From Paenibacillus sp. 1_12 (lineage in GTDB: Bacteria; Bacillota; Bacilli; Paenibacillales; NBRC-103111): a stretch of 60,096 nucleotides of DNA. Positions 1 through 11,070 of this stretch are shown here, piece after piece. The stretch is taken from positions 1 to 60,096 of the forward strand of contig NZ_FOTE01000026.1 in assembly GCF_900114475.1 (NCBI RefSeq). Direction: 5' to 3'. Numbering within the stretch: the stretch's first letter is position 1; each line of letters opens with the position of its first letter. A program made the position numbers and the translations under genes. The notes under the pieces were generated by a model. It searched no databases, was not told where the DNA came from, and worked only from the letters and a program-made list of their open reading frames with translations.

Positions 1-288
1 GGCTACGCATCGTCGCCTTGGTGAGCCATTACCTCACCAACTAGCTAATGCGCCGCAGGCCCATCTACAGGTCACAGATTGCTCCGTGTTTCTTGATCTC
101 AACATGCGTCGAAATCACTTATCCGGTCTTAGCTACCGTTTCCGGTAGTTATCCCGATCCTGCAGGCAGGTTGCCTACGTGTTACTCACCCGTCCGCCGC
201 TAACTGTTCCCGAAGGAACAATCCGCTCGACTTGCATGTATTAGGCACGCCGCCAGCGTTCGTCCTGAGCCAGGATCAAACTCTCCAT
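1..288 (-). rRNA. rrs: 16S ribosomal RNA, 5' part (truncated by window edge)
   Basis: The reverse complement begins with the universal bacterial 16S start AGAGTTTGATCCTGGCTCAG at about 264-283 and continues through the V1 region, with the conserved GCGGCGTGCCTAATACATG and GACGGGTGAGTAACACG. Only about 288 bases of the gene are inside the window; the rest lies to the left. The mature 5' end is placed a few bases upstream of AGAGTTTG by analogy with Bacillus. It is the first gene of the rRNA operon downstream of lysS. Confidence 0.98.
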
Positions 289-434
289 TAAGGTAGAACT
301 TGAATTGCACTCATTCGTATTGCTAGCGAGAATTTGCATTCTCTTGTACTGCTATTTTACTCACTCGTTGATTCAGTTTTCAAAGGACAATTCTTTTCGA
401 TCATTTTCGACATTCTGTCAAAAGCGACCTGATT

Positions 435-464
435 AATATAGCACATTCATCTATTCGATTGCAA
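435..464 (-). promoter_or_regulatory. rRNA operon promoter (SigA, extended -10)
   Basis: On the minus strand TTGCAA (459-464) and TATATT (435-440) are separated by 18 bp, and the -10 is preceded by TGC, an extended -10 signature. The transcript would have a leader of about 140 nt that includes CCTTTGAAAACTGAA at about 379-393, a sequence common in Firmicute rRNA leaders. No other good promoter is visible between lysS and 16S. The remainder of 289-600 holds only this leader and AT-rich upstream DNA. Confidence 0.7.
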
Positions 465-600
465 GTACTTTTTTAAATCATTTATGTTTCTCATCATGAC
501 CAGAAAAGCTTGCCCTCGAAACGACAAAAAGTAATATAACAAATCGACAAGAAAATTGCAACAACTATTTTTCAGTATACCCTGTTAATGAAAATACTAT

Positions 601-633
601 AAAAAAACGCACCTTCCTTTAGGAAGATACGTT
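601..633 (-). terminator. Terminator after lysS
   Basis: On the minus strand an 11-bp stem (ACGTATCTTCC with GGAAGGTGCGT, two G-U pairs) with a TAAA loop is followed by seven Ts. It ends the greA-lysS transcript just upstream of the rRNA promoter. Confidence 0.85.
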
Positions 634-669
634 GTAATCTGTTTGTATATATTGAAGTGTTGAAGAAGC

Positions 670-2181
<1,512 letters not shown>

Positions 2182-2203
2182 TTATCCATCATTCTTCTTA
2201 CAT

Positions 2204-2230
2204 TAAAAAAGCTTCCAAAGGAAGCTTTTT
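2204..2230 (-). terminator. Terminator between greA and lysS
   Basis: AAAAAGCTTCC-TTT-GGAAGCTTTTTT on the minus strand is a short perfect hairpin flanked by A and T runs, so it could act on both strands. It lies 40 nt after the greA stop and just before the lysS ribosome-binding site. Confidence 0.8.
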
Positions 2231-2270
2231 GCTTGTGAATCAGTATCGATTTCAACTTGCATCCCGGAAT

Positions 2271-2747
2271 TTACTTCTTAATATCGATGATTTCATACTG
2301 AATCGTGCCTACCGGAACGTTGATATCAACCTTAGTTCCTTTCGGTTTTCCGAGAATAGCTTTACCTACAGGACTTTCATTGGAGATTTTATTATTGAAA
2401 GGATCAGCCTCGGCCGTACCCACAATATTATATTCAACAGTTTCGCCAAATTCCAAATCCTTCAGCGTTACAATAGCTCCGACACTGACCGTATCTGTGT
2501 TTACATCAGCATTATTGATAATACGTGCATTACGCAGCATTTTTTCTAAAGTAATGACTCTGCCTTCAATAAAAGCCTGCTCATTCTTGGCATCCTCGTA
2601 CTCAGAGTTCTCACTGATATCGCCGTATCCAATTGCCACTTTAATCCGTTCCGCCACTTCACGGCGTTTGACCGATTTCAAGTGCTCCAATTCGTCTTCT
2701 AGCTTCTTTAAACCTTCCTGCGTGAGGATGACTTCTTTCTCGGCCAC
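2271..2747 (-). CDS. greA: Transcription elongation factor GreA
   Basis: Stimulates RNA polymerase to cleave backtracked nascent RNA and so rescues stalled elongation complexes. At 158 residues it is the normal length. The N-terminal half is the coiled coil that enters the secondary channel, with acidic tip residues in [15 protein letters not shown] (about 42-56). The C-terminal half is the FKBP-like domain ending in [14 protein letters not shown]. The start is GTG at 2747, preceded by AAAGGGGATCG. A consensus SigA promoter lies about 130 bp upstream. Confidence 0.97.
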   Translation of the reverse strand: MAEKEVILTQEGLKKLEDELEHLKSVKRREVAERIKVAIGYGDISENSEYEDAKNEQAFIEGRVITLEKMLRNARIINNADVNTDTVSVGAIVTLKDLEFGETVEYNIVGTAEADPFNNKISNESPVGKAILGKPKGTKVDINVPVGTIQYEIIDIKK

Positions 2748-2878
2748 GGTAACGATCCCCTTTCATGTGAAAAATTCCCGTATTATGAGCAGATTCATGG
2801 AGTATGAATTCACTTTTAATCATATGTTGACCATCTTAATCTTAATGACTAATATCTCATGAGGATGACTATTGACTG

Positions 2879-2907
2879 ATTATATTGCAAGCCTATACAA
2901 ATGTCAA
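2879..2907 (-). promoter_or_regulatory. SigA promoter for greA (-lysS)
   Basis: Perfect consensus boxes on the minus strand: TTGACA (2902-2907), a 17-bp spacer and TATAAT (2879-2884). It lies in the dusB-greA gap, giving a leader of about 125 nt for greA. Confidence 0.85.
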
Positions 2908-2928
2908 TCTAAGCCAAACCTACAACTT

Positions 2929-3948
2929 TTAGACCAATTGGCGCATAATCGGAGTTCCATCCTGCGAATCTGGATTGTCTATTGAAGCAACGAATTCCTC
3001 CAGCACGCCAGCCATCGTATCCCGCTTGGTAGTCTCCATCACGACGTCCTTCACCCGCGCTCCACCTGGTAAACCTTTCAGATACCATGCCAGATGTTTA
3101 CGCATTTCCTTAACAGCCACATGCTCACCTTTTAAGGCTACCAATCGATCCATATGCAGAATCGCAATACGAATTTTTTCCTGAGCAGTTGGCTCTGGAG
3201 GCAGCTCTCCCTTGGTCAAGTATTGAATTGTGCGATACAGCATCCACGGATTACCCAAAGCTGCGCGACCGATCATCACACCATCAACACCCGTCTCATC
3301 CAGCATACGTTTGGCATCCTCAGGAGTTGTCACATCGCCATTTCCAATGACAGGAATCGACACTGACTGCTTCACTTCTCTGATGATGTCCCAATTGGCG
3401 TGCCCCGTATACATTTGTACACGCGTCCGTCCATGCACGGATACAGCAGAACCACCGCCGTTCTCGACAGCTTTAGCATTTTGAACCGCATAAATATGCT
3501 CGTCATCCCAACCGATCCGCATTTTCACGGTAACCGGCTTACTTACAGCTTTCACGACGGTCGTGATCATCTCTTCAATTCTTGAAGGATCCAGCAGCCA
3601 ACGGGCTCCCGCCTCACATTTCGTTATCTTCGGAACGGGACAGCCCATATTAATATCAATAATATCTGCATTCGTATGCCGATCCACGTGCTTGGCAGCT
3701 TCCACAAGTGTTTCTGTGTCTCCGCCAAAAATTTGCAGGCTGAGCGGCTTTTCCCGATCATCCACATACAGCATATCCAACGTACGATGATTACCATGTA
3801 AAATAGCTTTATCACTTACCATTTCCGCACAAACCAATCCAGTACCGAATTCCTTGGCAATCAACCGAAAAGCCGGATTACAGACACCTGCCATAGGCGC
3901 TAATACGACTTGGTTGGGCGCTACGACATTTCCTATCTTCAACATCAT
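2929..3948 (-). CDS. dusB: tRNA-dihydrouridine synthase B
   Basis: FMN enzyme that reduces specific uridines of tRNA to dihydrouridine. The 339-residue protein starts with the TIM-barrel signature VVLAPMAGVCNPAFR (about 15-29). It has the Dus motif INMGCPVPKITKCEAGA (about 100-116) holding the catalytic Cys, and a phosphate-binding stretch around VIGNGDVTTPEDA (about 200-212). The ATG at 3948 follows AAAGGAGGTATT; a second ATG follows immediately. It corresponds to B. subtilis yacF, downstream of yazB in the folate operon, and is probably cotranscribed with it. Confidence 0.96.
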   Translation of the reverse strand: MMLKIGNVVAPNQVVLAPMAGVCNPAFRLIAKEFGTGLVCAEMVSDKAILHGNHRTLDMLYVDDREKPLSLQIFGGDTETLVEAAKHVDRHTNADIIDINMGCPVPKITKCEAGARWLLDPSRIEEMITTVVKAVSKPVTVKMRIGWDDEHIYAVQNAKAVENGGGSAVSVHGRTRVQMYTGHANWDIIREVKQSVSIPVIGNGDVTTPEDAKRMLDETGVDGVMIGRAALGNPWMLYRTIQYLTKGELPPEPTAQEKIRIAILHMDRLVALKGEHVAVKEMRKHLAWYLKGLPGGARVKDVVMETTKRDTMAGVLEEFVASIDNPDSQDGTPIMRQLV

Positions 3949-3966
3949 AATACCTCCTTTCCTTGC

Positions 3967-4176
3967 TTATTTTGCAGTTGGAAAAAGCTCTTCCGGGTCA
4001 ATTCCGAGCACTTCCGATATTTTATTGATGATTTGCGGGTCTGGACTTCGTGTTCCTCGCTCAATAGCTCCCAGAACAGCAATCGATACATCCAATTGAT
4101 CGGCCAGCTCCGTTTGTGTAAATCCTTTGAGCTTACGAAACGCGCGTATGCGCTGTGCTATTGCATATGATTCCAT
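3967..4176 (-). CDS. yazB: Small XRE-type helix-turn-helix protein (YazB-like)
   Basis: A 69-residue protein that is essentially one XRE/Cro helix-turn-helix: IRAFRKLKGFTQTELADQLDV (about 10-30) followed by GAIERGTRSPDP. The likely role is DNA binding, but the target is unknown. It overlaps the folK end by 19 bp and has a strong SD (AAGGAGGG) inside folK, so it is translated from the folate operon. The same gene sits here in B. subtilis. Confidence 0.88.
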   Translation of the reverse strand: MESYAIAQRIRAFRKLKGFTQTELADQLDVSIAVLGAIERGTRSPDPQIINKISEVLGIDPEELFPTAK

Positions 4177-4664
4177 ACTCTGACACCCTCCTTCCCTTCC
4201 GCCTGATCCAAATGCTCAGACCACACGCCAGCTTGCTTGGAGTGTCTCTGCTGCATAACCTCGACCAGTGGTACCAATACGAACGCCCGCTCTGCCATTC
4301 GCGGATGCGGTAAAATGAGCTGTGGATCTTCCTGCCGCAGTTCATCATACAGCAATAAATCCAAATCGATCGTTCGTGGTCCGAAACGAATCTCTCTTAT
4401 ACGACCGAGCTTATTTTCTACACTTAGCATAACAGCAAATAGCTCTTGTGCCGATAGCAGAGTTTCTACCTCAATTACCATATTCAAAAAAGCGTCCTGA
4501 TCGACATAACCAACAGGGTCTGTTTCATATATATGTGAGCGTCCAGAGACGTAAATATGTTCGTGGTTATCCAGGCACTTAATGGCATCCAGCAGATACC
4601 GCTCCCGATCACCGATATTGGAGCCAAGTGCAAGGTATGCACAAACTGGCAACTGAGAACCCAT
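4158..4664 (-). CDS. folK: 6-hydroxymethyl-7,8-dihydropterin pyrophosphokinase
   Basis: Transfers pyrophosphate from ATP to 6-hydroxymethyl-dihydropterin in folate synthesis. Hallmarks are AYLALGSNIGDRE near the N-terminus, YETDPVGYVDQDAFLNM (about 50-66) and the HPPK signature FGPRTIDLDLLLY (about 94-106), then LPHPRM. I use the ATG at 4664, which gives 168 residues, the same as B. subtilis FolK. An in-frame TTG at 4694 would add 10 residues and overlap folB, so the start is not settled. It lies between folB and yazB. Confidence 0.95.
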   Translation of the reverse strand: MGSQLPVCAYLALGSNIGDRERYLLDAIKCLDNHEHIYVSGRSHIYETDPVGYVDQDAFLNMVIEVETLLSAQELFAVMLSVENKLGRIREIRFGPRTIDLDLLLYDELRQEDPQLILPHPRMAERAFVLVPLVEVMQQRHSKQAGVWSEHLDQAEGKEGVRVWNHMQ

Positions 4665-4668
4665 AAAG

Positions 4669-5031
4669 TTATACCCGCTTTCTGTGAATTTCAACCTTTA
4701 CCCCATCAAAAAACATTTTGACCGGTGGATGAGGCTTCAGTACGCGTACAGTCACTTCATGGATACTCGCATACGTTTGCAGCAGAATAGCAGCAATTTC
4801 CTCAGCCAGCGCTTCAATGAGCTTAAAAACCTGACCTTCTACAATATTTTGAATGACCTCATACGCCTCTGCGTAATTGATTGTATCTTCAATACGATCA
4901 CTTTGACCTGGCTTATCAAGCGGGAGCAGCAGCTCCACATCCACCTGATAACGTTGGCCGATTTTGTTTTCTTCTGGAAATACACCGTGATAGCCGTAAA
5001 ATTGCAAACCCGTCATGATGATTTTATCCAA
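4669..5031 (-). CDS. folB: Dihydroneopterin aldolase
   Basis: Splits 7,8-dihydroneopterin to 6-hydroxymethyl-dihydropterin, the FolK substrate. The 120-residue length fits the family. The N-terminus has the typical GLQFYGYHGVFPEENKIGQ (about 8-26), and LIEALAEEIA follows near 72. The start is a TTG at 5031: AGGAGG lies 8 nt upstream and no ATG is positioned as well. The start overlaps the folP stop by 8 bp, indicating translational coupling. Confidence 0.95.
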   Translation of the reverse strand: MDKIIMTGLQFYGYHGVFPEENKIGQRYQVDVELLLPLDKPGQSDRIEDTINYAEAYEVIQNIVEGQVFKLIEALAEEIAAILLQTYASIHEVTVRVLKPHPPVKMFFDGVKVEIHRKRV

Positions 5032-5884
5032 TGCCTGTTCCTCCTTTGTGATTGAGCATCGTATCCATCATCAATGCCACACGTTTCATTTCCATTACGT
5101 CATGGACCCTAATAATCCGGCAGCCCTGCTGGATTCCCATACAGACCGTAGCCGCGGTTCCTTCTTGAACATCACTCGGAGGAAGCCCCAGCGTTCGAGT
5201 AATCATGCTTTTTCTTGACGTCCCTAGTAAAACAGGATAACCAATAGCTACAATTCGATGCAGCTCATTCATCAGCTGTAAATTTTGCTCATAGGTTTTG
5301 GCAAAGCCAATACCCGGATCGAGTATTATTTGCGAGTCTCGAATTCCAGCAGCATGCGCCAAGCGAATACTTTGCAGCAAATCGTCAATAACCTCTGGAA
5401 TGTAATCGCCATACACGGCTTCATTACGATTATGAGTTATCACAATAGGACATTCGAATTGTGCTGCCAGCTGAGCCATTTCCGGTTCTCTTTGTAACCC
5501 CCAAATATCATTCAAAACATGCGCACCTGCTTCCAGAGCCTGCCGAGCTACCTCTGCTTTGTAGGTGTCAATGGATAGAGGAACGGTAATTCCAGCTGCT
5601 ATCAGCGTCTTTACAACAGGTATAACCCGCTGCAGCTCTTCCTCAAGGGTTACAACGCTTGATCCCGGTCGTGTTGATTCTCCACCAATATCAATCATGT
5701 CCGCACCTGCAGCAACCATTCGTTTCGCCTGCTCTACAGCAACTTGCACATCAACGTATAGTCCCCCATCGCTGAACGAATCCGGGGTCACATTCAATAT
5801 CCCCATAATAGCCGTGCGATTACGCAAATCCAGCTTCAAGCCTCTACAATCCAGCTCCATAGCTTGTTTAAGTGATAGTTCCAT
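5024..5884 (-). CDS. folP: Dihydropteroate synthase
   Basis: Condenses p-aminobenzoate with hydroxymethyl-dihydropterin pyrophosphate; this is the sulfonamide target. It has the two DHPS signatures, MGILNVTPDSFSDGG (about 27-41) and MIDIGGESTRPGS (about 62-74), and the pterin/phosphate motif near LLGTSRKSMI. I place the start at ATG 5884 (286 residues) because AAAGG lies 9 nt upstream. The ATG at 5893 is possible but directly abuts that SD. Confidence 0.96.
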   Translation of the reverse strand: MELSLKQAMELDCRGLKLDLRNRTAIMGILNVTPDSFSDGGLYVDVQVAVEQAKRMVAAGADMIDIGGESTRPGSSVVTLEEELQRVIPVVKTLIAAGITVPLSIDTYKAEVARQALEAGAHVLNDIWGLQREPEMAQLAAQFECPIVITHNRNEAVYGDYIPEVIDDLLQSIRLAHAAGIRDSQIILDPGIGFAKTYEQNLQLMNELHRIVAIGYPVLLGTSRKSMITRTLGLPPSDVQEGTAATVCMGIQQGCRIIRVHDVMEMKRVALMMDTMLNHKGGTGIG

Positions 5885-5896
5885 CTCATTCATCCT

Positions 5897-6775
5897 TTAT
5901 ATTACCGCTACTGTGCGCTGTCTATAAAGCTGCATCAGACGCCGCGTTAATTCACCGATCGTTCCGTTACTCACATTTGTTATTTGTCCACTTGGATCAA
6001 AAAGCCGGGTAACCGGTACGATCTCCTGAATGGAATTCGTGATGAATACTTCATCCGCTTCCAGTACCTGGTTCCAATCATACAAACCTTCTTCTACCGA
6101 TACCCCGATCGCCTCGGCTAGACTGATTACAAAAGCACGAGTAATTCCCGGTAAAATCCCAGTTGCCAATGATGGCGTATATAAACTTCCGCTCTTCACG
6201 AAAAACACATTGCTGACTATACCTTCCGCTATATGCCCTTGTCCGTCAACAAGAAGCCCCTCAGCGCCCTCAGCCCAAGCATATTGCTGAAGCTCACGCT
6301 TAGCCAAAATATTGTTCATATAATGCAAAGACTTGAGACGTACTGCACCTTCCGGCGTGTTTCTTGGCAAATGCAGAAGCTGCAGTGATTTCCCCAGAAG
6401 ATCCTGCTGGTCATTTCGTGGAGGAAGCGACTTTATATAGACAACAACAGAAGGCTTTGTATAGGCCCCCATGGGTAAGCCCAATGCTTCCTGTCCCGCT
6501 GTTACCGTGAATCTAATATAAGCATCCTTCAGCCCATTAGCTTCCAACAGATTGTGAACGATTTGCTCCCATTCTCCTGCTTCGGTTTGATAAGCAATAC
6601 CTAATTGTTCACAACCTGCCTCCAAGCGTGTCCGGTGCGCTTCCAGCAAAAAAGGCTGATAATCATAAGTACGGAACGTTTCAAACAGCCCGATACCGTA
6701 TAAAAAACCATGGTCGTAGACCGATACCATGGCCTCTTCTTCGTTCGTCACACGATCGTTGATATAAATCTTCAC
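5897..6775 (-). CDS. pabC: 4-amino-4-deoxychorismate lyase
   Basis: PLP class IV enzyme that releases pyruvate from aminodeoxychorismate to give p-aminobenzoate. At 292 residues it has [15 protein letters not shown] (about 20-34), the catalytic Lys in [10 protein letters not shown] (about 147) and SNVFFVK...TGILPGITR (about 189-210) for cofactor binding. The start is a GTG overlapping the pabA stop (GTGA), so the pair is coupled. Branched-chain aminotransferases share the fold, but the context decides for PabC. Confidence 0.93.
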   Translation of the reverse strand: MKIYINDRVTNEEEAMVSVYDHGFLYGIGLFETFRTYDYQPFLLEAHRTRLEAGCEQLGIAYQTEAGEWEQIVHNLLEANGLKDAYIRFTVTAGQEALGLPMGAYTKPSVVVYIKSLPPRNDQQDLLGKSLQLLHLPRNTPEGAVRLKSLHYMNNILAKRELQQYAWAEGAEGLLVDGQGHIAEGIVSNVFFVKSGSLYTPSLATGILPGITRAFVISLAEAIGVSVEEGLYDWNQVLEADEVFITNSIQEIVPVTRLFDPSGQITNVSNGTIGELTRRLMQLYRQRTVAVI

Positions 6776-7353
6776 GCTTGCTTGACTCCCGTTTCCTGCA
6801 AAAAGTTTCTTAAGATTTGTAATCCGTGATCTGTAATAATCGATTCCGGATGAAACTGTACGCCCTCTATTGGATAATCCTTATGACGCAATCCCATAAT
6901 TTCACCTTCAGCCGTTTCGGCGCTAATTTCCAGACAATCTGGCAAAGTTTCTCTTTTTACGATCAAGGAATGATAGCGGGTAGCCGTGAAGGGCGAAGGC
7001 AAGCCTTTAAACAAGGTTTTGCCGTCATGGATGATCGGAGAGGTTTTGCCATGCATCAACCGCTCAGCACGAATAACTTCGCCTCCGAATACTTGTCCAA
7101 TGGACTGGTGACCGAGGCACACACCCAAAATCGGAATTTTACCTTTGAAGCGATCAATTAAGGCCAAACTAATGCCAGCTTCGTTTGGTGTACATGGGCC
7201 AGGAGAAATCAGAATATGATCCGGCTTCAAAGCTTCGACACCATCCAGATCAATCTCATCATTACGGTGCACCTCAATCTGTTCCCCAAGCTCACCTAAA
7301 TATTGCACCAAGTTATACGTAAATGAATCGTAGTTATCAATCACTAAAATCAT
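6772..7353 (-). CDS. pabA: Aminodeoxychorismate/anthranilate synthase glutamine amidotransferase
   Basis: Supplies ammonia from glutamine to PabB; in B. subtilis the homologous subunit also serves TrpE. It is a 193-residue class I GATase: [19 protein letters not shown] at the N-terminus, nucleophile Cys in [15 protein letters not shown] (about 77-91) and the His/Glu pair in VQFHPESI (about 167-174). The open frame extends 49 codons upstream, but GGCGAGGGGAATACG directly before the ATG at 7353 sets the start. It lies 16 nt after pabB. Confidence 0.95.
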   Translation of the reverse strand: MILVIDNYDSFTYNLVQYLGELGEQIEVHRNDEIDLDGVEALKPDHILISPGPCTPNEAGISLALIDRFKGKIPILGVCLGHQSIGQVFGGEVIRAERLMHGKTSPIIHDGKTLFKGLPSPFTATRYHSLIVKRETLPDCLEISAETAEGEIMGLRHKDYPIEGVQFHPESIITDHGLQILRNFLQETGVKQA

Positions 7354-7369
7354 CGTATTCCCCTCGCCT

Positions 7370-8917
7370 TTACACCGGATTTTGAACGTCCATTTCGCTG
7401 TACTGTATTGCTTTCCACAAAGCTTTCGCTTTGTTGATCGATTCCATATATTCCTTCTCAGGGATGGAATCAATGACAATGCCTGCGCCTGCTTGCACAT
7501 AGCCTATATCATCCACCACAACAAGAGTGCGGATTACAATGTTGAATTCCATATTTCCATTATAGTCAATCCATCCAATCGATCCCGTATAGGGGCCGCG
7601 GCGGACAGGTTCCAGTTCCTCAATGATTTGCATGGTGCGAATTTTGGGAGCACCGGTTATCGTTCCTCCTGGGAATTTCGCGGCAATAACTTCATAGGCC
7701 CCATTGCCTTTTGCTATTTGCCCCTCAACCTGTGATACGATATGCATCACATGAGAGTAATATTCAATAACCATAAACTCTCTGACTTTCACGGTCCCAT
7801 AGGTCGAAATGCGGCCCAAATCGTTGCGTTCCAGATCAACCAGCATAATATGCTCGGCGCGCTCTTTTTCATGATGAATCAGCTCGTCTGCCAGCTTGCG
7901 ATCTTCCTCAGCATTTTTGCCTCGCGGTCTTGTGCCTGCAATCGGACGGGCTCTGACCACACCGCTTTCCAGCTGCACCAAAAGCTCCGGAGAGCCCGAC
8001 ACCAGCTGAAAATCACCAAAACGCATTAAAGCCATATAAGGTGAGGGATTGATAACGCGCAGCCATTCATAGATCTCTTCTGGACTCTGAGTAAGCTGCT
8101 TATGCTGTCGGACGGACAAATTAACTTGAAATACATCTCCTGCACCAATGTAAGCCTTAATTTTATTCACAGCTTGGATGTAAGCTTCCCTTGGGAAATC
8201 TGCCTGAATGCCTTCAATGGAGTCCACATCAATACGAAGCTGATCGTTGTCCATTTGCTTCAACATCATGTCTCTTTTGCGCAGTGAATGTTCTTCACTA
8301 TTGATTCTAGCTACCCGGTCCCATATTTCTTTCATATGAACCGTATCCGCTGCTGCTTGCTGGTATAGCCGTTCAAGCTCATCAGGGCTATTCAGAGATG
8401 GATCCCATCTATGGGAAGATGAGCAATACAGCTCCCTCTTCTCATGATCAATAATCCATACCTGATCAAACCGGACAAAAGCATAATCGGGAATTTCTAG
8501 ATCGTCTGCCGACATCTCAGGAAGCTTCTCAAGTGAACGAACTACATCGTATCCCCAAAAACCAACACAGCCACCCAGAAACTTTGGCGCTTCCTCAATG
8601 TAAGGGGAGCGAAATGGCTCCATCCATCGTTTAACCAGCTCCAATGGAGCCCCATGCTGCTCCGTAAGAGTGCCGTCTACCTCTTTGATAATCGCCTGTT
8701 CATTTTTCCCGCGAATTTCCGAAATCGGCTGAAGACCAAGAAATGTGTAGCGCCCGCCTTTCCCACTTTCCAGTACAAAAGAACCCGGCAGTGCTTCCTT
8801 CCAAGCATATTCCCATGAAATGATGCGGATATCCTCCAACGGGAACGATTGTACATAAGGAAGCATCGTGTAATGCTCAGCCCATTCTATCCATTGCTTA
8901 TAGGTTGTCACAAACAC
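7370..8917 (-). CDS. pabB: Aminodeoxychorismate synthase component I
   Basis: Converts chorismate plus ammonia to 4-amino-4-deoxychorismate, the first committed step to folate here. The protein has 515 residues. The C-terminal half carries the chorismate-binding signature: [12 protein letters not shown] (about 258), [20 protein letters not shown] (about 328-338), [10 protein letters not shown] and [11 protein letters not shown]. TrpE has the same fold, but its place at the head of pabA-pabC-folP makes PabB the better call. The start is GTG at 8917 after AAAGGGGGGAG; a second in-frame GTG six bases on has better spacing. Confidence 0.93.
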   Translation of the reverse strand: MFVTTYKQWIEWAEHYTMLPYVQSFPLEDIRIISWEYAWKEALPGSFVLESGKGGRYTFLGLQPISEIRGKNEQAIIKEVDGTLTEQHGAPLELVKRWMEPFRSPYIEEAPKFLGGCVGFWGYDVVRSLEKLPEMSADDLEIPDYAFVRFDQVWIIDHEKRELYCSSSHRWDPSLNSPDELERLYQQAAADTVHMKEIWDRVARINSEEHSLRKRDMMLKQMDNDQLRIDVDSIEGIQADFPREAYIQAVNKIKAYIGAGDVFQVNLSVRQHKQLTQSPEEIYEWLRVINPSPYMALMRFGDFQLVSGSPELLVQLESGVVRARPIAGTRPRGKNAEEDRKLADELIHHEKERAEHIMLVDLERNDLGRISTYGTVKVREFMVIEYYSHVMHIVSQVEGQIAKGNGAYEVIAAKFPGGTITGAPKIRTMQIIEELEPVRRGPYTGSIGWIDYNGNMEFNIVIRTLVVVDDIGYVQAGAGIVIDSIPEKEYMESINKAKALWKAIQYSEMDVQNPV

Positions 8918-8983
8918 CTGCTCCCCCCTTTATCTCGTCGTCATATAAGTTAGGATTTAGTATACTGTATATTCTCAACGAAA

Positions 8984-9012
8984 AAAAGCCCCTCAAGGAA
9001 CTGAAGGGCTTT
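8984..9012 (-). terminator. Terminator after cysK
   Basis: On the minus strand AAAGCCCTTCA and TTGAGGGGCTTT form a long stem around a short loop, followed by seven Ts. It separates cysK from the pabB operon. Confidence 0.88.
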
Positions 9013-9022
9013 ATCGATGCTG

Positions 9023-9961
9023 CTACTCTTCAAATTGGTATAAAGGGGTACTTAAGTATCTCTCACCGTTACTTGGAAGAATGGCGACTACACGCTTGCC
9101 AGCACCCAGTTCTTTGGCCACCTTCAAAGCTGCAAAAATCGCTGCACCGGAGGAAATACCACCGAGAATACCTTCTTCTTTAGCAACACGGCGTGAGGTT
9201 TCAAAAGCTTCCTCGTTATCAACCTGAATAACTTCATCATAAATGTTCGTATTTAAAATTTGTGGAACAAAACCTGCACCGATCCCTTGAATTTTGTGGG
9301 GACCTGGTTTACCTCCGGACAAAATAGGAGATGCACTTGGTTCAACGGCATAAATTTTGATATTCGGGAAGTTTTCTTTTAATACGCCGCCCGCACCTGT
9401 AATCGTTCCGCCTGTACCAATACCGGAGATGAAAGCATCCAGCTTGCCATCATGGGAATTAATAGCTTCCACGATTTCAGGACCTGTTGTTTCCGTGTGA
9501 ACCTTAACGTTGGCAGGATTGTTAAATTGTTGTGGGATAAAATAAGACGGATTCTCAGCTTGAAGATCTTCCGCACGTTTAATTGCACCCTTCATACCTT
9601 CTGCCCCAGGTGTCAGCACCAGCTGTGCACCATAAGCGCGAAGCAAATTACGGCGCTCCAAGCTCATCGTTTCCGGCATGACGAGAATGGCTTTGTATCC
9701 TTTTGCTGCAGCAACCATAGCTAATCCAATTCCAGTATTTCCGCTTGTAGGCTCGATAATGGTATCACCAGGTTTGATTTTGCCTTCTTTCTCTGCAACC
9801 TCAATCATACTGATCGCAATACGATCCTTAACACTAGCTCCCGGATTTTGATATTCCAGCTTTACATAGATCTCTGCACTACCTTCAGGTACAACACGAT
9901 TTAATTTAACCAAAGGGGTACCACCGATTAAATCTGTAATACTTTGCACTAATTTCGCCAT
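9023..9961 (-). CDS. cysK: Cysteine synthase A (O-acetylserine sulfhydrylase)
   Basis: PLP enzyme making L-cysteine from O-acetylserine and sulfide. It has 312 residues. The PLP Lys lies in [16 protein letters not shown] (about 31-46), the substrate loop is PTSGNTGIG (about 72-80), the phosphate loop is [12 protein letters not shown] (about 177-188), and SSGAA occurs near 269. AGGAGGAACTCGGC precedes the ATG. It is monocistronic, between its own promoter (10025-10053) and terminator (8984-9012). Confidence 0.97.
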   Translation of the reverse strand: MAKLVQSITDLIGGTPLVKLNRVVPEGSAEIYVKLEYQNPGASVKDRIAISMIEVAEKEGKIKPGDTIIEPTSGNTGIGLAMVAAAKGYKAILVMPETMSLERRNLLRAYGAQLVLTPGAEGMKGAIKRAEDLQAENPSYFIPQQFNNPANVKVHTETTGPEIVEAINSHDGKLDAFISGIGTGGTITGAGGVLKENFPNIKIYAVEPSASPILSGGKPGPHKIQGIGAGFVPQILNTNIYDEVIQVDNEEAFETSRRVAKEEGILGGISSGAAIFAALKVAKELGAGKRVVAILPSNGERYLSTPLYQFEE

Positions 9962-10024
9962 GCCGAGTTCCTCCTAGTATCGTTATAAATAATATCCGAG
10001 TTTTTTGGTTGGTATTCTATTCTT

Positions 10025-10053
10025 ATCTTATCAACCTGCGATGAGGTTGTCAA
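10025..10053 (-). promoter_or_regulatory. SigA promoter for cysK with an inverted repeat in the spacer
   Basis: TTGACA (10048-10053), 17 bp, TAAGAT (10025-10030) on the minus strand. The spacer contains CAACCT-N6-AGGTTG, a perfect 6-bp inverted repeat touching the -35. AATACC-N13-GGATATT follows just downstream of the start site and loosely resembles a CymR-type cysteine operator. The boxes are seen directly; regulator binding is inference. Confidence 0.78.
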
Positions 10054-10065
10054 TATCCAATTGGG

Positions 10066-10992
10066 TTAAAATGTAATGCTAACCTTCCATCTCTCACGAA
10101 GTTTAGCAATTACATCTTTTAGTGGAGGTGCCTCCCGGAGTGCCATTTCTTTTCTAACCATTTCTTTCAGCTCATCCTTCTTGGCTTTGGAATCCTCTTT
10201 AAGTTCCTTTAGCTTGAGGATGTAATAGTTACCGTTAAAAAAAACCGGTTTGCTGACTTCACCTACTTTGAGCTGCTTGGCAGCGCTCATGATTGAGGTA
10301 GCCATAAACGGATCGTTCTCATCCAACCAGCCCAAGTCTCCGCCCTTATTGCGTGTTGCATCATCAAGCGAACGGTTTTTGGCCACCTGTGCAAAATCCA
10401 TACCTTTGTTTAAATCAGCCGCTATTTTATCCGTTTGCTCCTTACTGCTAACCACAATTTGTTGAAGCCTCAACTGAATTGGAGAACTAAATTCATCAGG
10501 ATGTGCCAAGATATAGGTATCTACTTGCCCATCTGTTATCGTGATAGATCTAGTCGCTAACTTTTCTAGCAACAGTTTATTGTACACATCCGTTCTTAGT
10601 GCCTCGGGTGTAAAACCAAGCTGCTCATTCATAGACTCATAAAACTGCGTTTCACTATCATACCCCTGCTGCATTCGTTTTAATTCTCTATTTATTTCGT
10701 CTTCAGTGACGGTCACGCCCTCCGCATTTCCTTCCATACGAATGACTTCATGGTCCACCATTTGGTTTAACAATTCCCGACCGTGCTTTTGCAACAACTG
10801 CCGATTCAATTCCTCACTGGTAATAGTTTTCTCACCCATTTTGGCAATCACGCGCTCACTCGGATTCGACGGGTCAAGCTTCATTGTAGTAGAAGGCTCC
10901 TTAAACAATTCGGCAAATATTACGGAGGAAAGGATGACAACGACAAACAGCAACAGTGCATTGACTCCCCACAATATCTTCATGTTTCGCAT
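10066..10992 (-). CDS. yacD: Membrane-anchored peptidyl-prolyl isomerase (YacD-like parvulin)
   Basis: A 308-residue SurA/PrsA-type foldase. One N-terminal membrane segment (about 8-28, VNALLLFVVVILSSVIFAELF) has no lipobox Cys. A SurA-like helical region follows (about 45-165). The parvulin domain (about 170-265) has LRLQQIVVSS, AKNRSLDDATRNKGGDLGWLDEND and VSKPVFFNGNYYILKL. It probably assists folding of exported proteins outside the membrane. It lies between hslO and cysK exactly as B. subtilis yacD. Confidence 0.88.
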   Translation of the reverse strand: MRNMKILWGVNALLLFVVVILSSVIFAELFKEPSTTMKLDPSNPSERVIAKMGEKTITSEELNRQLLQKHGRELLNQMVDHEVIRMEGNAEGVTVTEDEINRELKRMQQGYDSETQFYESMNEQLGFTPEALRTDVYNKLLLEKLATRSITITDGQVDTYILAHPDEFSSPIQLRLQQIVVSSKEQTDKIAADLNKGMDFAQVAKNRSLDDATRNKGGDLGWLDENDPFMATSIMSAAKQLKVGEVSKPVFFNGNYYILKLKELKEDSKAKKDELKEMVRKEMALREAPPLKDVIAKLRERWKVSITF

Positions 10993-11070
10993 TCCTAGTC
11001 CCCTCGTATGGTCACTCTCCGTAGAATTGAGCTGTTTCCACTATTACTTTCCTTTTTTCAAAATTTCTGA

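Noticed and set aside
2305-2862. 185-codon plus-strand ORF opposite greA
   Set aside because: Covers greA and its promoter; no SD, Ser-rich shadow composition.
7354-7500. N-terminal extension of pabA to 7500
   Set aside because: It would overlap pabB by 130 bp; the conserved GATase N-terminus and SD fix the start at 7353.
8918-9022. Attenuator or tryptophan leader before pabB
   Set aside because: The only hairpin is the cysK terminator; no leader peptide with Trp codons or TRAP-type repeats.
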